From Pleodorina starrii (taxonomy: Eukaryota; Chlorophyta; Chlorophyceae; Chlamydomonadales; Volvocaceae), in contig BRXU01000004.1 in NCBI GenBank assembly GCA_030267565.1, forward strand, positions 211,001-275,000: DNA of 64,000 nucleotides, in the 5' to 3' direction. The position numbers and the translations under genes were made by a program. Each line of letters starts with the position of its first letter. The first letter of the stretch is position 1. Positions 1-12,320 of this stretch are shown here, one piece after another. The notes under the pieces were generated by a model, which worked only from the letters and a program-made list of their open reading frames with translations, had not been told where the DNA came from and did no database searches.

Positions 1-2469
1 TGTTGTGTCTACATACGGCTTCTGGGGAGCCTGCGTGGAATCCGGGGAAGCCGCCGAGGGGAGCCTTCGCGTCGTTTCCTAAATTTCTTTGGGGGGCTGG
101 GGGATCTGAGACGCGCGAACGAACGCGTGCGCCTGTGCATTGTGGTCGGCGTGGCTCGGCACCTTTGCCGCTGCAAGATCCAGAGGCGGCGTGTTCTAAG
201 CATTATCCCAATCAGTAAGGGTGGTGTCAGACACCGGTTAGAGAGGTAGAAGCCGTTGATGTCGTCAGGGCAGACCGGTGATAGATGCCGCGTGTACTAA
301 CTCGCTGCGCGGGAGGCGAGGTTCCGTGAGAAATGGGAGAGCTTGTGATGAAGGGCGGGATCGTGCGCGCGGGTGGCCATGGTTTACTTGGGTGTTTGCT
401 CTGGTACTAGGCATTTGTACTACGCTTATTAGTCTGTACTGCGAAAGGAAGAACGGCATTGGGGGGGCGGCCGCTGCCAGCAGCCTGCCTTGTCAGGCCG
501 TGCAAGCGACTCAGCCCCAAGCAACCGGGCCGAACTGGCCCTCTCCTAGCTTGCCGGCCAATCCATCGCTGTTGGCTGCGTACCGGCCTTGGGGGCGGGT
601 TACGAGGGGTGGCCGGGCCGGTGGTCTGTGTTCGGAGTGGGTCGTGCACTTGATTGATTACTGTAATGGGCGAGGGCGCGAGCGAGCTGAGCTGCGGTGT
701 GCTCGATGGCCGAGACGCAAGGACGGACACACGGCATCCCACATTAAGGCCGTCTGGACGTCGTTATGCAAAGATCCCACGCAAGCAAACGTATTCATAT
801 CACGATTCAAGCTGTCGTCACGGTCGATCCGTCCACGCACCTCTTGGCATGCGTCCTGCTGAAACGCGAACGAATGCGCCTCGCTCAAAACGTTACTTTG
901 GCCATCCCCCCCGAGATGTTCCTCAATAATAATAAAACATTTAGGAAGCATTGTTTGCCTGCTGCTAATGCATGTGCGTGATGACGAATGAAGGACGTGT
1001 CCTCAAGTCGAAAGGCGCAAACTGGCGCAAATGGAAAAGTGATACACATCCGACAGCTGTCAAACAAATGATCTTTACAGCATTTATGTTGACAAGCTAT
1101 TTGCAGTGAGGATTGCCTCAGGGGGTGCCCTGCCCTGGGGGTGCCAGATAGAGTGCTGCACATTGTCCGTTGGTTTCGGAGCGACCGGGCGCCCGCGCTC
1201 AACCACACAGCGTACCAGCGCAGGGCATCCTTGCTACCAGACGAATGTTCTGCTACTCGACTTGTACATTAGTGACCGTACCAACGGCACATTCGCCTTC
1301 ACAGGCTGACGAGCTCCAAGGCTGTCTGCTGTAGCAGCGAGCGAGGTGGTTGGGACGGAATGAATATCGCGACGGTAAGCGAGAGAATGGAGAGCGGTAC
1401 AAGCATGCAATCGAAGCGGTATGGAGTCATTGTAGCTGCAATGAAGTAAGATCACCGAAACGGCACCTACGTACCCGCTGGCTCAAGAGTGCCGAAAGCA
1501 CGCATGCCGGTCGCGGACCGCGGTGGCGGGCCACTACTTCATATATCGGGCGGAACCATGGGTCGTTTGAGACAAAAGTGTTCTCGATCGACGTATTCGA
1601 ATTGGCCTCGTACTTCATTGTCAAATTGGTTATTAAATGGCCTTACAATGTACATACCGCGCTGCCTGCTGGCTGGGGAAGTCCGGAGACACGGCAGGGC
1701 TGCTGCTCAGAATATGCGTGTAGCAGCATGCCAAGGCCAAAACGACAAGCCGCAACTGCGCTTGCTTTTCGTCCCAATTGGGTCACTGTCTTATGCATAG
1801 TTTGATACAGATTTTTTCAGCAAACCCAAACGCGCGCAATCTCTTTTCTGTGCGTATGTTTGGAGTTTTGGCGCGCGCTTTGGACGAGATGCAACATCGT
1901 GCGTCAACAGGCCAGCCGCTGCGTGGCATCAATTCCAGCTGGTTGTGTTGATTTTACATATCCGCTCGGTTGACAGTTCACACCGTTGTCGCAGCCTGTT
2001 TCAAAGAGCTATCAGATTTCCTTCTCACGCAGTGAACGACGGAGCTCATGGCGCTCGACCCTCTACCCACTTCAGCCATGCCGCATCCGTTCTTTTGCTA
2101 AGATTAAATCACAAGGTACACGGCGAACCCCATATAGCAAGAAGACGTACTTGCTTGCAGGAGTTGCGGCGAAAGCCATTTATTCGGCTGGTGATGTCCT
2201 CCCTCCAGTAGCTTCCTCTTGATTAAGCAGCAGCCAGGGACGCAGCCAACAAGCAAGGCGCGTGTTGGTTTGCGACTTCGGCTGCTGCAGCGGCGGCAAT
2301 ACGCGCCCCCGCGTCGCAAGCGGCACGGAGCTACGCTTGGCCAGCTGCCGTGGAGCCCAGCGCGCGCGAGTAGTGCCAGCCTAGGTATATGTCTACCTTT
2401 TCACGGCAAACGGCTCCCTGACGTGACTGGCCCGCGCTTACCTGAACGAGCGCGTACGTGCGCTACGTC
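1..2469. other. Upstream spacer without recognisable gene
   Basis: No reading frame here shows a family motif or a phase-consistent exon chain. Base composition is less GC-rich than in the genes to the right. A word TTTTGGCGCG at 1866-1875 resembles an E2F site about 600 bases before the RAD54 start, which would suit a cell-cycle gene, but one match is weak evidence. The far left could be the 3' untranslated end of a gene outside the window; a TGTAA lies at 662-666. Confidence 0.5.
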
Positions 2470-5400
2470 ATGAAGCGCCACAAAGCTGCCTCCGCGGCAG
2501 CTTTGCTGAAAAAAGGTCGAATTATTGACAGCGCCAGCAGCGAAGATGCTGACTATGAGGCCGATCAGCAGGAGAAGAATGCAGACCAGGACGAGAACGA
2601 GCCCCCGGCGCCACAGGCCAAAGCCCACGGCGGCAAGCGGCAGCAGCGCGGCGCGACGGCCGCGCCGGCTCCGCCGACGCGGACGAGCGGACTCAAACGG
2701 CCGGGATCTTGCCTGGGCCTCAGCAGCCGACGCCCGGCGGCAGGGCTGTCCGCGCCGGCTGGCGGGGCCGCTGGCGCGGATCCCTGCAAAGCCCAGCCCT
2801 ACAAGGTAAATTACAAGGCGCTTATTTCATCAAAGATGAACGTAACGCGGTTTCGAGCCGCTTTGCGATGTGGGTCGCTCGACGTGGGTCGGTGTGGGTT
2901 GGATTCGTTCGACCACGGCTGGATGTGTGTAGATAGGCTGTACGTAGGCGACCCGCATGTGCCTGCCTGCTGTCCAGTCCAGATCCGCCCCCTGATGGGT
3001 GATGGCCGCGGTCGGCGTGCAGCGTCGTGCGCTTGCGTGCGGCAGCCTCACACCGATGGACAGTGCATCTAGTGCCGCCTAGCGCCCAAGCCATAGCCAG
3101 TCGATGAAGTAAGCAAGCTTCAACGTGTATAACGTATATTTTAAGTCATGCGGGCGGCCGCGCGATGTGGGTCGGGCTCAAACGCTTACTTTCGACTACA
3201 ACGCACACCTTGACCTCGCGCTCGATGGCTATACGTATACGCAACATACTACATACACCATCAGCCAACCCCGCCCGTCGTCCCTTCATTCATCGCCCTC
3301 TTGCTTGCCCCCCGTTACTCACTCTCTCGGCAGTGCCCGGTGCCCAACTACCGCGGTCCCCTGGGTCAGCGGGGGACGCTGGGCATGAAGCGCGTGCCTC
3401 TGGCTCCGCTGCAGCAGCTGCTGAGGCAGCTCAAGACGGTCATATCACCTGAGGTATGTAAGAGTGTTAAGCGCGTGGCTGGGAGGGTGTGACGTGTGAG
3501 TAGGCACTGCTTTCGATGTACAACGTACGGCAGCCACGCAACGCGCCAAACTGGGTCGTTGGCGATGTGGGACGGACGGGCGTGCACGCCCGCGCTCGGA
3601 CACGTGTCCGCTGTGTTCGCGCACACTTGCATGTGCGTGTGCATGCAAGCGGCGAAGCGGCTGCGTTCCAGCCAGCGGCCCGGCGGCTTCGTTCCGGGAG
3701 CAGTACATGTACAGGTATGCACATTGTCGTATGTACCTCTGCTGCAGGCGCGAGGGCGTCGTCCAATCCGACGTAACCTGCTGCCGAGTTGGGGCCCGCC
3801 CGCCCGCCCGCTCGTTGGCTCATCACCGGAAGCACTACCCTGCTGGAAAGATAGCACGCTGGCAGCTCTCCACTACTGTGCTCGTGTTAGTTACCGACCA
3901 TTGCTTGCGTAACCCATCCCCACGCACCCGCGACCAAACCCGACCCACATCTCTCACCCCCCGCCGACCCGCGCGCACCCCTTTGCCCATGCATCATTAA
4001 CACACACGCACGCACGCACGCACCTGCCCTCTTTATCTGCCGCCATACATCAGGCCGCCACCGGCGCCGCGCCGGGCCAGGCCGACGACCCCAGCGTGCC
4101 CTGCGAGCCGCTCTGCATCTTCGACCCCGCGGCCGAGCCGGAGGACTCCCCGCGCCGCGCCCTGTCGGCGCTGCTCGTGGAGCCCTTCCTGGCCCGCCAG
4201 CTGCGTGCCCACCAGCGCGACGGTGTGCGCTTCATGGCGCACTGCATCACCGGATTGCGGCAGGAGGGCCTCTCCGGCTGCATCCTGTGCGACGGAATGG
4301 GGCTGGGCAAGACGTTCCAGGTACGGTAGGTGCGTTGCATACCGGTATGCGCTGCGGCAGCTGCTGCTGCTGCTGCCTGCAGGTGGCGGTGGCTTGCTGG
4401 CTGGGTCGGTGTTTCGGTGTTTCGGTGGGTCGGTCGGTGGGATGATGTGTGGGTGGGAGGGTGACGCAGTGGTGGGGCGGAGCGCGCGATCGAGAGAGAG
4501 CGTGCGGTGCTGGCTGCGGTGAACGAATTCGCGTACCGTGTGCGTGCGTGCGTGCATGGGTGACGAGTAGTGGGTGTGAGGTTGTCGCAGAGGGGCCGGA
4601 GGACGTTCTCCGGATGTCCGGCATCAGGTCGTGCATGTCTGCCCGCGTCCGCACATACAGGTGCGCATGGGCATGGCCGCTCCATCCCGGGTAAAGCTAT
4701 TCATACCAGCTCCCCCAGCTGCACGTACCGTACTCGGAACTCGGTACAGGCCACCGCCTTCCGCCTGAATCCCAATTTCCAGTCCGTCAGCCAGTCAGCC
4801 AGTCTTCATCCTTCATCCTAGCCTACCTGGGCTACAAATGGACTTCTTGCCTATCTACCAGTACCTACCTACCTACCAATGGCGCATCTATAGCACTACT
4901 GTATGACGCCCCCAATCTCCCCTCGCTCCTCTCCCCCCGGGGCCCGGGCACGCACCTCCCGCCCACAGTCCATCGCGACACTCTGGACGCTGCTGACGAC
5001 AGGTGTTCACGGCGGCAAGGCCACCTGCTCCAAGCCGCTCATCCTGTGCCCCGCCTCACTGGTGGCCAACTGGGGCGCGGAGCTGAACCGATGGCTGGAG
5101 GGCCGCGTGGCACCCGTGGTGGTGGACGACACGCGCGGAGAGAAGGTGCGTGCGTGCGTGCGCGTGCGTGCACGTGTATTTAGGATTCCTGCTGGGCCCG
5201 TCTGTCGATGGGGCAGTTGGGGTTGGGTGCGTGGGTGCGTGAGGTGGTCAGCTCGCTAACGCCGTCTCGGTCCCTTCGCTGCGGTATCTTTTTCTTGCCC
5301 CTATGGCAGCCGCCGCCGACTGCTGCAATGGCGGTGGCGGCGGCGGCCCACCTCCCACCTTCCATCTTCCACAGCCCTGCCTCCTCCGCCCTCCCTCCTC

Positions 5401-8400
5401 TGGCCCTTTCCCTCTCCCGCTGCCTACCGTACGGTACGTACCGATATGCAATGACATGCATGTGCAGGTCAAGGAGTCGTTGTCCGGCTTCGGCGGCTAC
5501 GCGGCGGTGCGGGCGGGCAAGCCCCAGGTGCTGGTGATGGGCTACACCACCTTTCGTATGCACCGGGATGCGGTGGTGCGCAAGGGGGTGGACATCGTCA
5601 TTTGCGACGAGGTGAGGCGCAAGGTGAGGCGCAAGGGGAGGGAAAGGGGAGGGAAAGGGGAGGGAAAGGGGAGGGAAAGGGGAGGGGTGGCCAGGGGAAG
5701 CGAGGGGAGGGCGGTGCTGTGCGGGCGGCGGGCGCGTTTCCCGCCGGAGACGGGTTTGGCGATCGAGTCCAAACCCGCGAAACCCGTCGCTGGGCGGACC
5801 GCGCGGTAGAGCGGGAGTCCCGCCGTCGGCCAGGACGGTACCGCTGCTGCTGCATCTGCTGCCTGCACCTGTGATGTGTTGTGCAGCCTTATGGGGTGTG
5901 TGTAGGGGGGGGCCTCGGCTCTGTCGCGCTAACTAGCTAGCTAGCTGGCTAACTAGCTACCGTAGTTAGCGCGACAGAAGGGCAGGCCATGTCCACACCT
6001 CTGTCCTCCGGCGTGGCTCTAGCGCAGACGGGCGGGCTGGCGCTTCATCCGCGCGGCTTTAACGCTCCCTTCGGGGTTTTTGCGTCCTTCCTTGTCTCCC
6101 TGCTGCCCGGCTACCTCCCCTCCATGCCCCCGGGTCGCAACCTCCTCCGGCCCCCTCCCCTGCCGGCACCCGCACCCGCACCCGCACCTGCACCCACACC
6201 CCCGCAGGCGCACACGCTGAAGAACGGCGAGAGCCAACTGACTCAGGTGGGTCGAGAGCGGGGGCCGGGACCGGGACCGGGTCCATGCAGGGCCGGGCAC
6301 TGCCGGTGGTGGTGTAGGGCTCGGCAGTGCTGAGGCACTTGCGCTTGCCTGGGGACTGATAGGGAGGTATCTTTGTTCGTCCCTTCCCCGCCCCGCCCGC
6401 CCACCCGCCCGCGTCTGCCCCCCAGGCCGTCGCCAGCCTCCCGGCGCGGATGCGGCTGCTGCTGTCTGGAACCCCCATCCAGAACGACCTGGTGAGTGAT
6501 GGGAGGTGCGGGGCCCTGGAGGGGTGCGGTCTGCGGTAGCGGGTGCATGGCAGCTGGCTTTCGCTTGCTGCTGCTGCTGGTGATGGGCCTCCCGGGGCCG
6601 GGTCTGGTGCTCTGGTCAGGCCGGCCATCGCGTGCGCGCGTGTTGTTGTCTTGTTGAGCACATGTCGTTGTTGGGCACAAATCGTTGTTGAACACGTACC
6701 CAACTACCGGTACCCATCCATCCATCCATCCGTCCGTCCCTGTGAGCCTTCTCTTTTGGGGGGAGGGGGACAGAGGGTGCTCTCCACCACGGGTGTCTTC
6801 CTCCAACGCTCCCAAGTTTCAACCCCAGCCCGGAACCCCCTTCACCTGACTTCCAAAAACCCTGAAAACCGACCAACCACCAACATTCTCCAACCCTCCG
6901 ACCCCCTGATCACCCGCACTCCCTTCCCCCCACCCCTTCTCCCCTCCCTTCCCCCCTCCCCTCCCCTCCCCTCCCCTCATCCTCCCCTCACCTTCCCCTC
7001 CCTTCCCCTCCTCCCCTCCCCTCCCCAGACCGAGTTCTACACGTTGTTCAATGTGGCGGTTCCCGGTCTGCTGGGTGAGCCGTCGCACTTCCGGCGCACC
7101 TTCGAGAACCCCATCCTGCGCGGCCAGGACGCCGACGCGAGCGACGCCGAGGTGGCGGTGGGCGCCGAGCGCTCCTGCCAGCTACTGGAGCTGTGCGGCC
7201 GCTTCATGCTGAGGAGGACATGCGGACTCATGAAGCAGTACCTGCCGCCCAAGGTGGAGCAGGTGGGGGGGGTAGTGGGGGGGTGGGGGGGTGGGGGGGT
7301 GGAGCAGGTGGGGGGGTGGGGTGGCTGGGTGGGTGGGGGATGGGTGGGGTGAAGACACCGCAGCGTTGGGACGTACGGAAGCGACGCAAGTAAACCCAGA
7401 CCGCCCGGGGGGTTTGAGGGGGCAGGGGCGCGGCGGGTGTGGGTGAACGAGGGTACGGCTGTAAACCCGAAGGCTTTCGTTTGCCACCGGAGGTGGAGCA
7501 GGTGAGGGGTATTGGTAAAGCGGGGTAAAAAGGAAACACCGCAGGGGGGATGGTAAGGGGGGCAGGGCGGGGCGGGGCGGGATGGGGGTGTTTCCTGTGT
7601 GTTTGTGAATGTACGGCCGCAAGGCTGTACAACCGTAGGCGTGAACTTGCCGCCAAAGGTGGAACATGTGCAATATCTTCGTTACTGCCGCTGTTACCTC
7701 CTTTGCTGCCTTGCTTTGCTGTCCCTTACCTCTTGTCACCTTACTCCTGCCCCTGCCCATCCCCCTGCGTCGCCTTCTGTCCCTTCGCTGCAACATCTTC
7801 GTTACTGCCACTGCCGCTGTCCACCGTCCCGTCCCGTTGGTGTTGCCGCAGGTGGTGTTTTGCCGCATGAGCCCCCTGCAGGCCCGACTCTACGAGTTCT
7901 TCCTGGCATCAGCCCCCGTAGCACGGGCGCTGCAGGGCCGGGCGGCCGCCAGGGACAAGGCAACCGCCGCTGCGGCGCGCCGCGCCGGCAAGGGCGGCGA
8001 GGCGGGCGGGGGCGGGCGGGGCGCCCGGGGGGCCGACGGCGGGGAGGAGGCCGCGGCGGCGGGCGGTGGTGGTAGCGGCCGGGCGCCGGGCCAGGCGGAC
8101 TTGTCTGTGTTGGCAGCCATTACGACGGGTCGGTGTGCGGGACTGGCAAGAGTGCGTGTGGGGTGGGGATGGGTGGGTGGGGCGCAGGGCTTGGGTTGCC
8201 TCCGTTTGAAATGCAAGTCAGGCCAGAACATGTACTACCCTCCGGGGTGATGTGCTTTGGTATTCACAGAGGGTTTGGTTTTTCCTGGGGGTCAGCGTGT
8301 ATTGCCCTCCCGGTTGGGACGGGGTAGAGGCGGGTAGCGTTGACGGATGGTGGGCCAAAGGCTCACGAAGCGCCGCCGTGTTTGACACGTCGGGCTGCTG

Positions 8401-11400
8401 GCGCACCCTGCTCACTCAGGGCGCAAATCACACACACACACACATACACACATACACATACACACATACACACACACGCATACTCACACACACACGCATA
8501 CACACCTCCAGGGGATATCACACCCACACGCCCTATCCGCCCTCTCACCCTTGCTTTCGCCCCGCCCCTGTCCCCCCCTCTCTTCCCGCCTTCCCTCGCT
8601 CGTTTCTTCCCCCCCCCCGGCACGTGTGAATACGGTACGTGTCATACACTACCGCATGTCGTGCCACGGCATGTCGTACAACGACGGCGGTGTCCTCCCG
8701 GCCAAATCATCGCGCCCTGGTTGGCGGCGGGGGGCTTTTCGGGGTCTGTTGACGCCGCCAGTCAAGAAGATGTGCTGCCATCCGGACCTGGTAGGGACTC
8801 TAGGGGGGAGGGAGGGGCCTGCTGGAGCAGTGCATTGCAGTGCAGTGCAAAAGCAGAGCAGAGCAGAGCAAGTGCGTGTACACCGTGACCTGCGCTTTCG
8901 GTTACCGTAGACTTTCCGCATTTTGAAATTTGGCAGGATGACAAGAGTGGCGAGCAAGGCAGTCCCTCGGGTTGCGTGTGTTTCCATGCCTCCCCGGAAC
9001 TCTGCGTTCGGGGGGGGGGGCGGAGGCCTAGGGTCGGCGCAGCGCGCGCGTCGTCCAGATTGGCGGCCCCCCCACTGCATTGTGCTTGGTGGTGTAGTCG
9101 GGTTTTAGGTTTTTAGGGGTTCAAAGGGTTTTGACACGGCGTAGCTGGGATGTCGCGGGGTGTGCTGGGGTGGCCCACCCTCCGCCGGGATTGGCCAGGA
9201 GGCGCGATGGCGGGAAGATGACAACAGCGTCCGATCCGTATTGAGCACTTTTGGCGAGTTGGCATGCCCGGCCACCCATGGACCCCACCAGCGCTCTTGT
9301 CTTGTCCGAAACACCCCCTCCCTTCCCCTCTCCTCCCCTCCCCTCCCCTGCCGGCCTCCTGTCCATGACTCCCTGAGTCCCGGTGTTTGCTCTGTCCGTA
9401 CGGCACGGCCGCCGCCGCAGCGCGTACCAAGCTGTTTGGCAGCTAACCATCGGGCTTCCGGTTTTCCAATGTGCGCCCCTTGACGGATAACCATTGCGAG
9501 GGGACACATGTTACCAGCCATTTTCGGCTCGTAATGCCTCATGCCTCATAATGCCTCATAATGCCACATAATGCCTCATGCCTCATGCCGCAGATCCACA
9601 ACATGTTCGCAGGCCAAGCTGGCGGCGCCGGCGCCACCGCGGCGGCGGCCGCCGCTGCGGCGGCGGCGGCCGCCGCGGCGCGGCCCGCCAGGCGCGCTGC
9701 CGCCGCCTGCGGTGCGGCCTCGGCGGCGGCGGCGGGGGCCACTGCGGGTTCCTTCAAGGAGGGCGCGGACGGTCGGCCGGTGGTGACGGGCTTCGAGGGC
9801 TGCCTGGCGCTGTTCTCGGACGGGGCGGTGTCGCCCGCGTACAAGCCGGGGGCGTGCCAGGCCTACCACAGCGGCAAGGTAAGGGGCCGGGGCCCTCGCG
9901 AGGAAGGGACGGATACAGTACAGTGCCCAGCCCAAGACGACGCATGGCACGCGGGATGCGGCACCTAGTCTCTGCATGGGGAAAGGCTACGAATAACAAA
10001 CTACCTTGTTCATGCCAGGGCACATCCATGTATGTACCGGTATGTGTGTGACCCTGACCGCCAGTGTGACCCTGAGGAGATAGATGGATGCAGGATTGCA
10101 CAATCCGCCGCAACCGCCGCAACCGTAGCTGCTGTACTGCTACCCTCCTGGTCGTCCATATCGTCCATCTCGTCCATCTCGTCCAGGTTGCCGTCCTCGA
10201 GATGATGCTCAAGGCGGTTCGTGAGAGCGGCAGTGGTGACAAGGTGGTGTTGGTGTCCAATTACACGGAGGCGCTGGATGTGCTGGAGGTGGTGGGTGGA
10301 GCGTGGAGTGGCCGGGGGGAGGGGATGGGCGGGGTGGGTGGGAATGGAGGGGGTGGGTGGTGGAGGTGGCGGGTGCGGGTGGTGGTGGAGGGGACGGGCT
10401 GGGAGGAGGAGTTGGGGGGGAGAAGGGGGGATGGTGGGATATCCGTGGCGGCGGCGGCGGCGGCGGCCCGCGAGCCCGTTCGGTATCTCCTTTTTATCCC
10501 CCTCCCTCCCTCCCCCTGCCCTGCCCCGCTGTCGCCAGATGTGCCGCACACACGGCTGGGTGAGTCTGCGGCTGGACGGCAGCTGTGCGGTCAAGTCCCG
10601 ACAGCCCATCGTGGACACCTTCAACGACCCCGCCCACCCCTCCTTCCTGCTGCTGCTGAGCTCCAAGGCCGGCGGGGTGGGGCTCAACATCATTGGGGCC
10701 AACCGGCTGGTGCTGTTCGACCCGGGTGGGGCGTGGGGGTGGGGAGGGCAGGGGATATGGGGAGGAAGGGGGGACGTGGGAAGGAAGGGGGGACGTGGGG
10801 AAGTGGGAGAGGTGACCCCACAGCGTTTGATTGGGACCGGAGGGGGCGGGGAGATGGCAGCTGGGGGGCGGGGAGGTGGGAAGGAGGAGGAGGAGGAGGT
10901 GGACGGGCGAGCGGGCAGGCGGGCGGGTGCCCAGGCGCGGCATTTGGGCGGGGCGGGGCGGGGGCGGGGGCGTATGGTGATGGGAGACGGCGGGTGGGGG
11001 GGAGGGCGGGGTGTGCTCATTGCCGGTACCGTTTCACTTCCTTTGCAAAGTCTGCGCCCTTGTGCGGTGGGGAGGGGGGGAAGGGGGGGCGACGGCGCGC
11101 TTGGGGGCGGGCGCCTACGGTGGATGGGCCCAACGGGTGCAATTGGGTGACGGCCGTACATCAGAACAGGCGTAACCCAAGTGTCGGTCGTACATGAGGT
11201 CGTGTCGTCCTTGTCGTGCATTTAATACTGAAAGGCACGCCATCCTCCGATGCCCCGGGGCGGGGGTACACGTTGACTGCCCGTGGGTGGGTCGTTGCCG
11301 AGTGACCACAACGCGTCCCTCCCCAACTCCTAACCCAACCTCGCAACCCCCGCGCCCCGCGCCCCGCTTGCCGGTGCTCCGCATCCCGCTCCCCGTCCCC

Positions 11401-12276
11401 CTCCCTCGCGGGGCTGGTTGCTACGACTCGATTCACCGACCCATTGCACCTCTTCCCCCCGTCCCCTCCCACCCCGGGCTCGGGCCAACACGTGAATTCC
11501 ACCCCTCCCTCCCACTGTTCCGGCCCCCCCTGGCGGTAGCAGCTTGATCAACAACATCCGCAGTGACTCATTTTTTATATAATGAAGCATATCACTCCCT
11601 AACCCGTAACCCCCCCCCTCCGTTCCGCAGACTGGAATCCTGCCAACGATCTGCAGGCCATGGCCCGGGTGTGGCGCCAGGGTCAGAAGAAGCGGGTGTG
11701 GATCTACCGCCTGCTCACAACCGGTACCATCGAGGAGAAGGCAAGAGAAAGGGGGGTTATCCACGGGGGTATAGGCCGGGGCCCGTGAACGGTAACGTAT
11801 CAGAAAAAGAAGGGGGCGGCGAACTGGGGACGGGCCAGGGAGGGAGCGGCAGCGAGGGGGCTAACGGACAGGCGGTGGTGCGTGGTGCGCAATCTCTCGC
11901 GCTTCGCAAAGCAGGCCATAGGCCCCATCCCCACGTCATGGTGCTTGGGTTGCCCCCTAGGTGCTGCACCGACCTGGGGCGTGCTGTTGGGGGCTGCGGG
12001 GGGGTTTTGCGGTGGCTGCCACTCGCTAGCTACCGCCGGTGCAGACTGGATATCTTCACGTTACGGTAACACGTTTGATCGAAGCATTTGATATCCTAGG
12101 CAGCCATGCAATGTTAATATGTTATGCGCAGACCAAAGCGCCCCGCCCCTTCCCTTCGTCGCCACCTCTGCCTCGATCGTTGCCTTTTGTTAAGGGCCTC
12201 CTGCCTACATGTCAAGGGTCTACCCCCCTCGCTCGCCCCCTCTTCCCTCATTCGCCAACGTCGCCTCCCGCCACAC

Positions 12277-12320
<44 letters not shown>

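Noticed and set aside
278..862. 194-codon open frame with a hydrophobic stretch (WVFALVLGICTTLISLY)
   Set aside because: Composition is otherwise Arg/Gly-rich and not protein-like, and there are no splice partners or family motif.
3640..3715. Possible extra RAD54 exon ([15 protein letters not shown])
   Set aside because: It would start in phase but end out of phase with the following exon; direct joining of exons 2 and 3 works.
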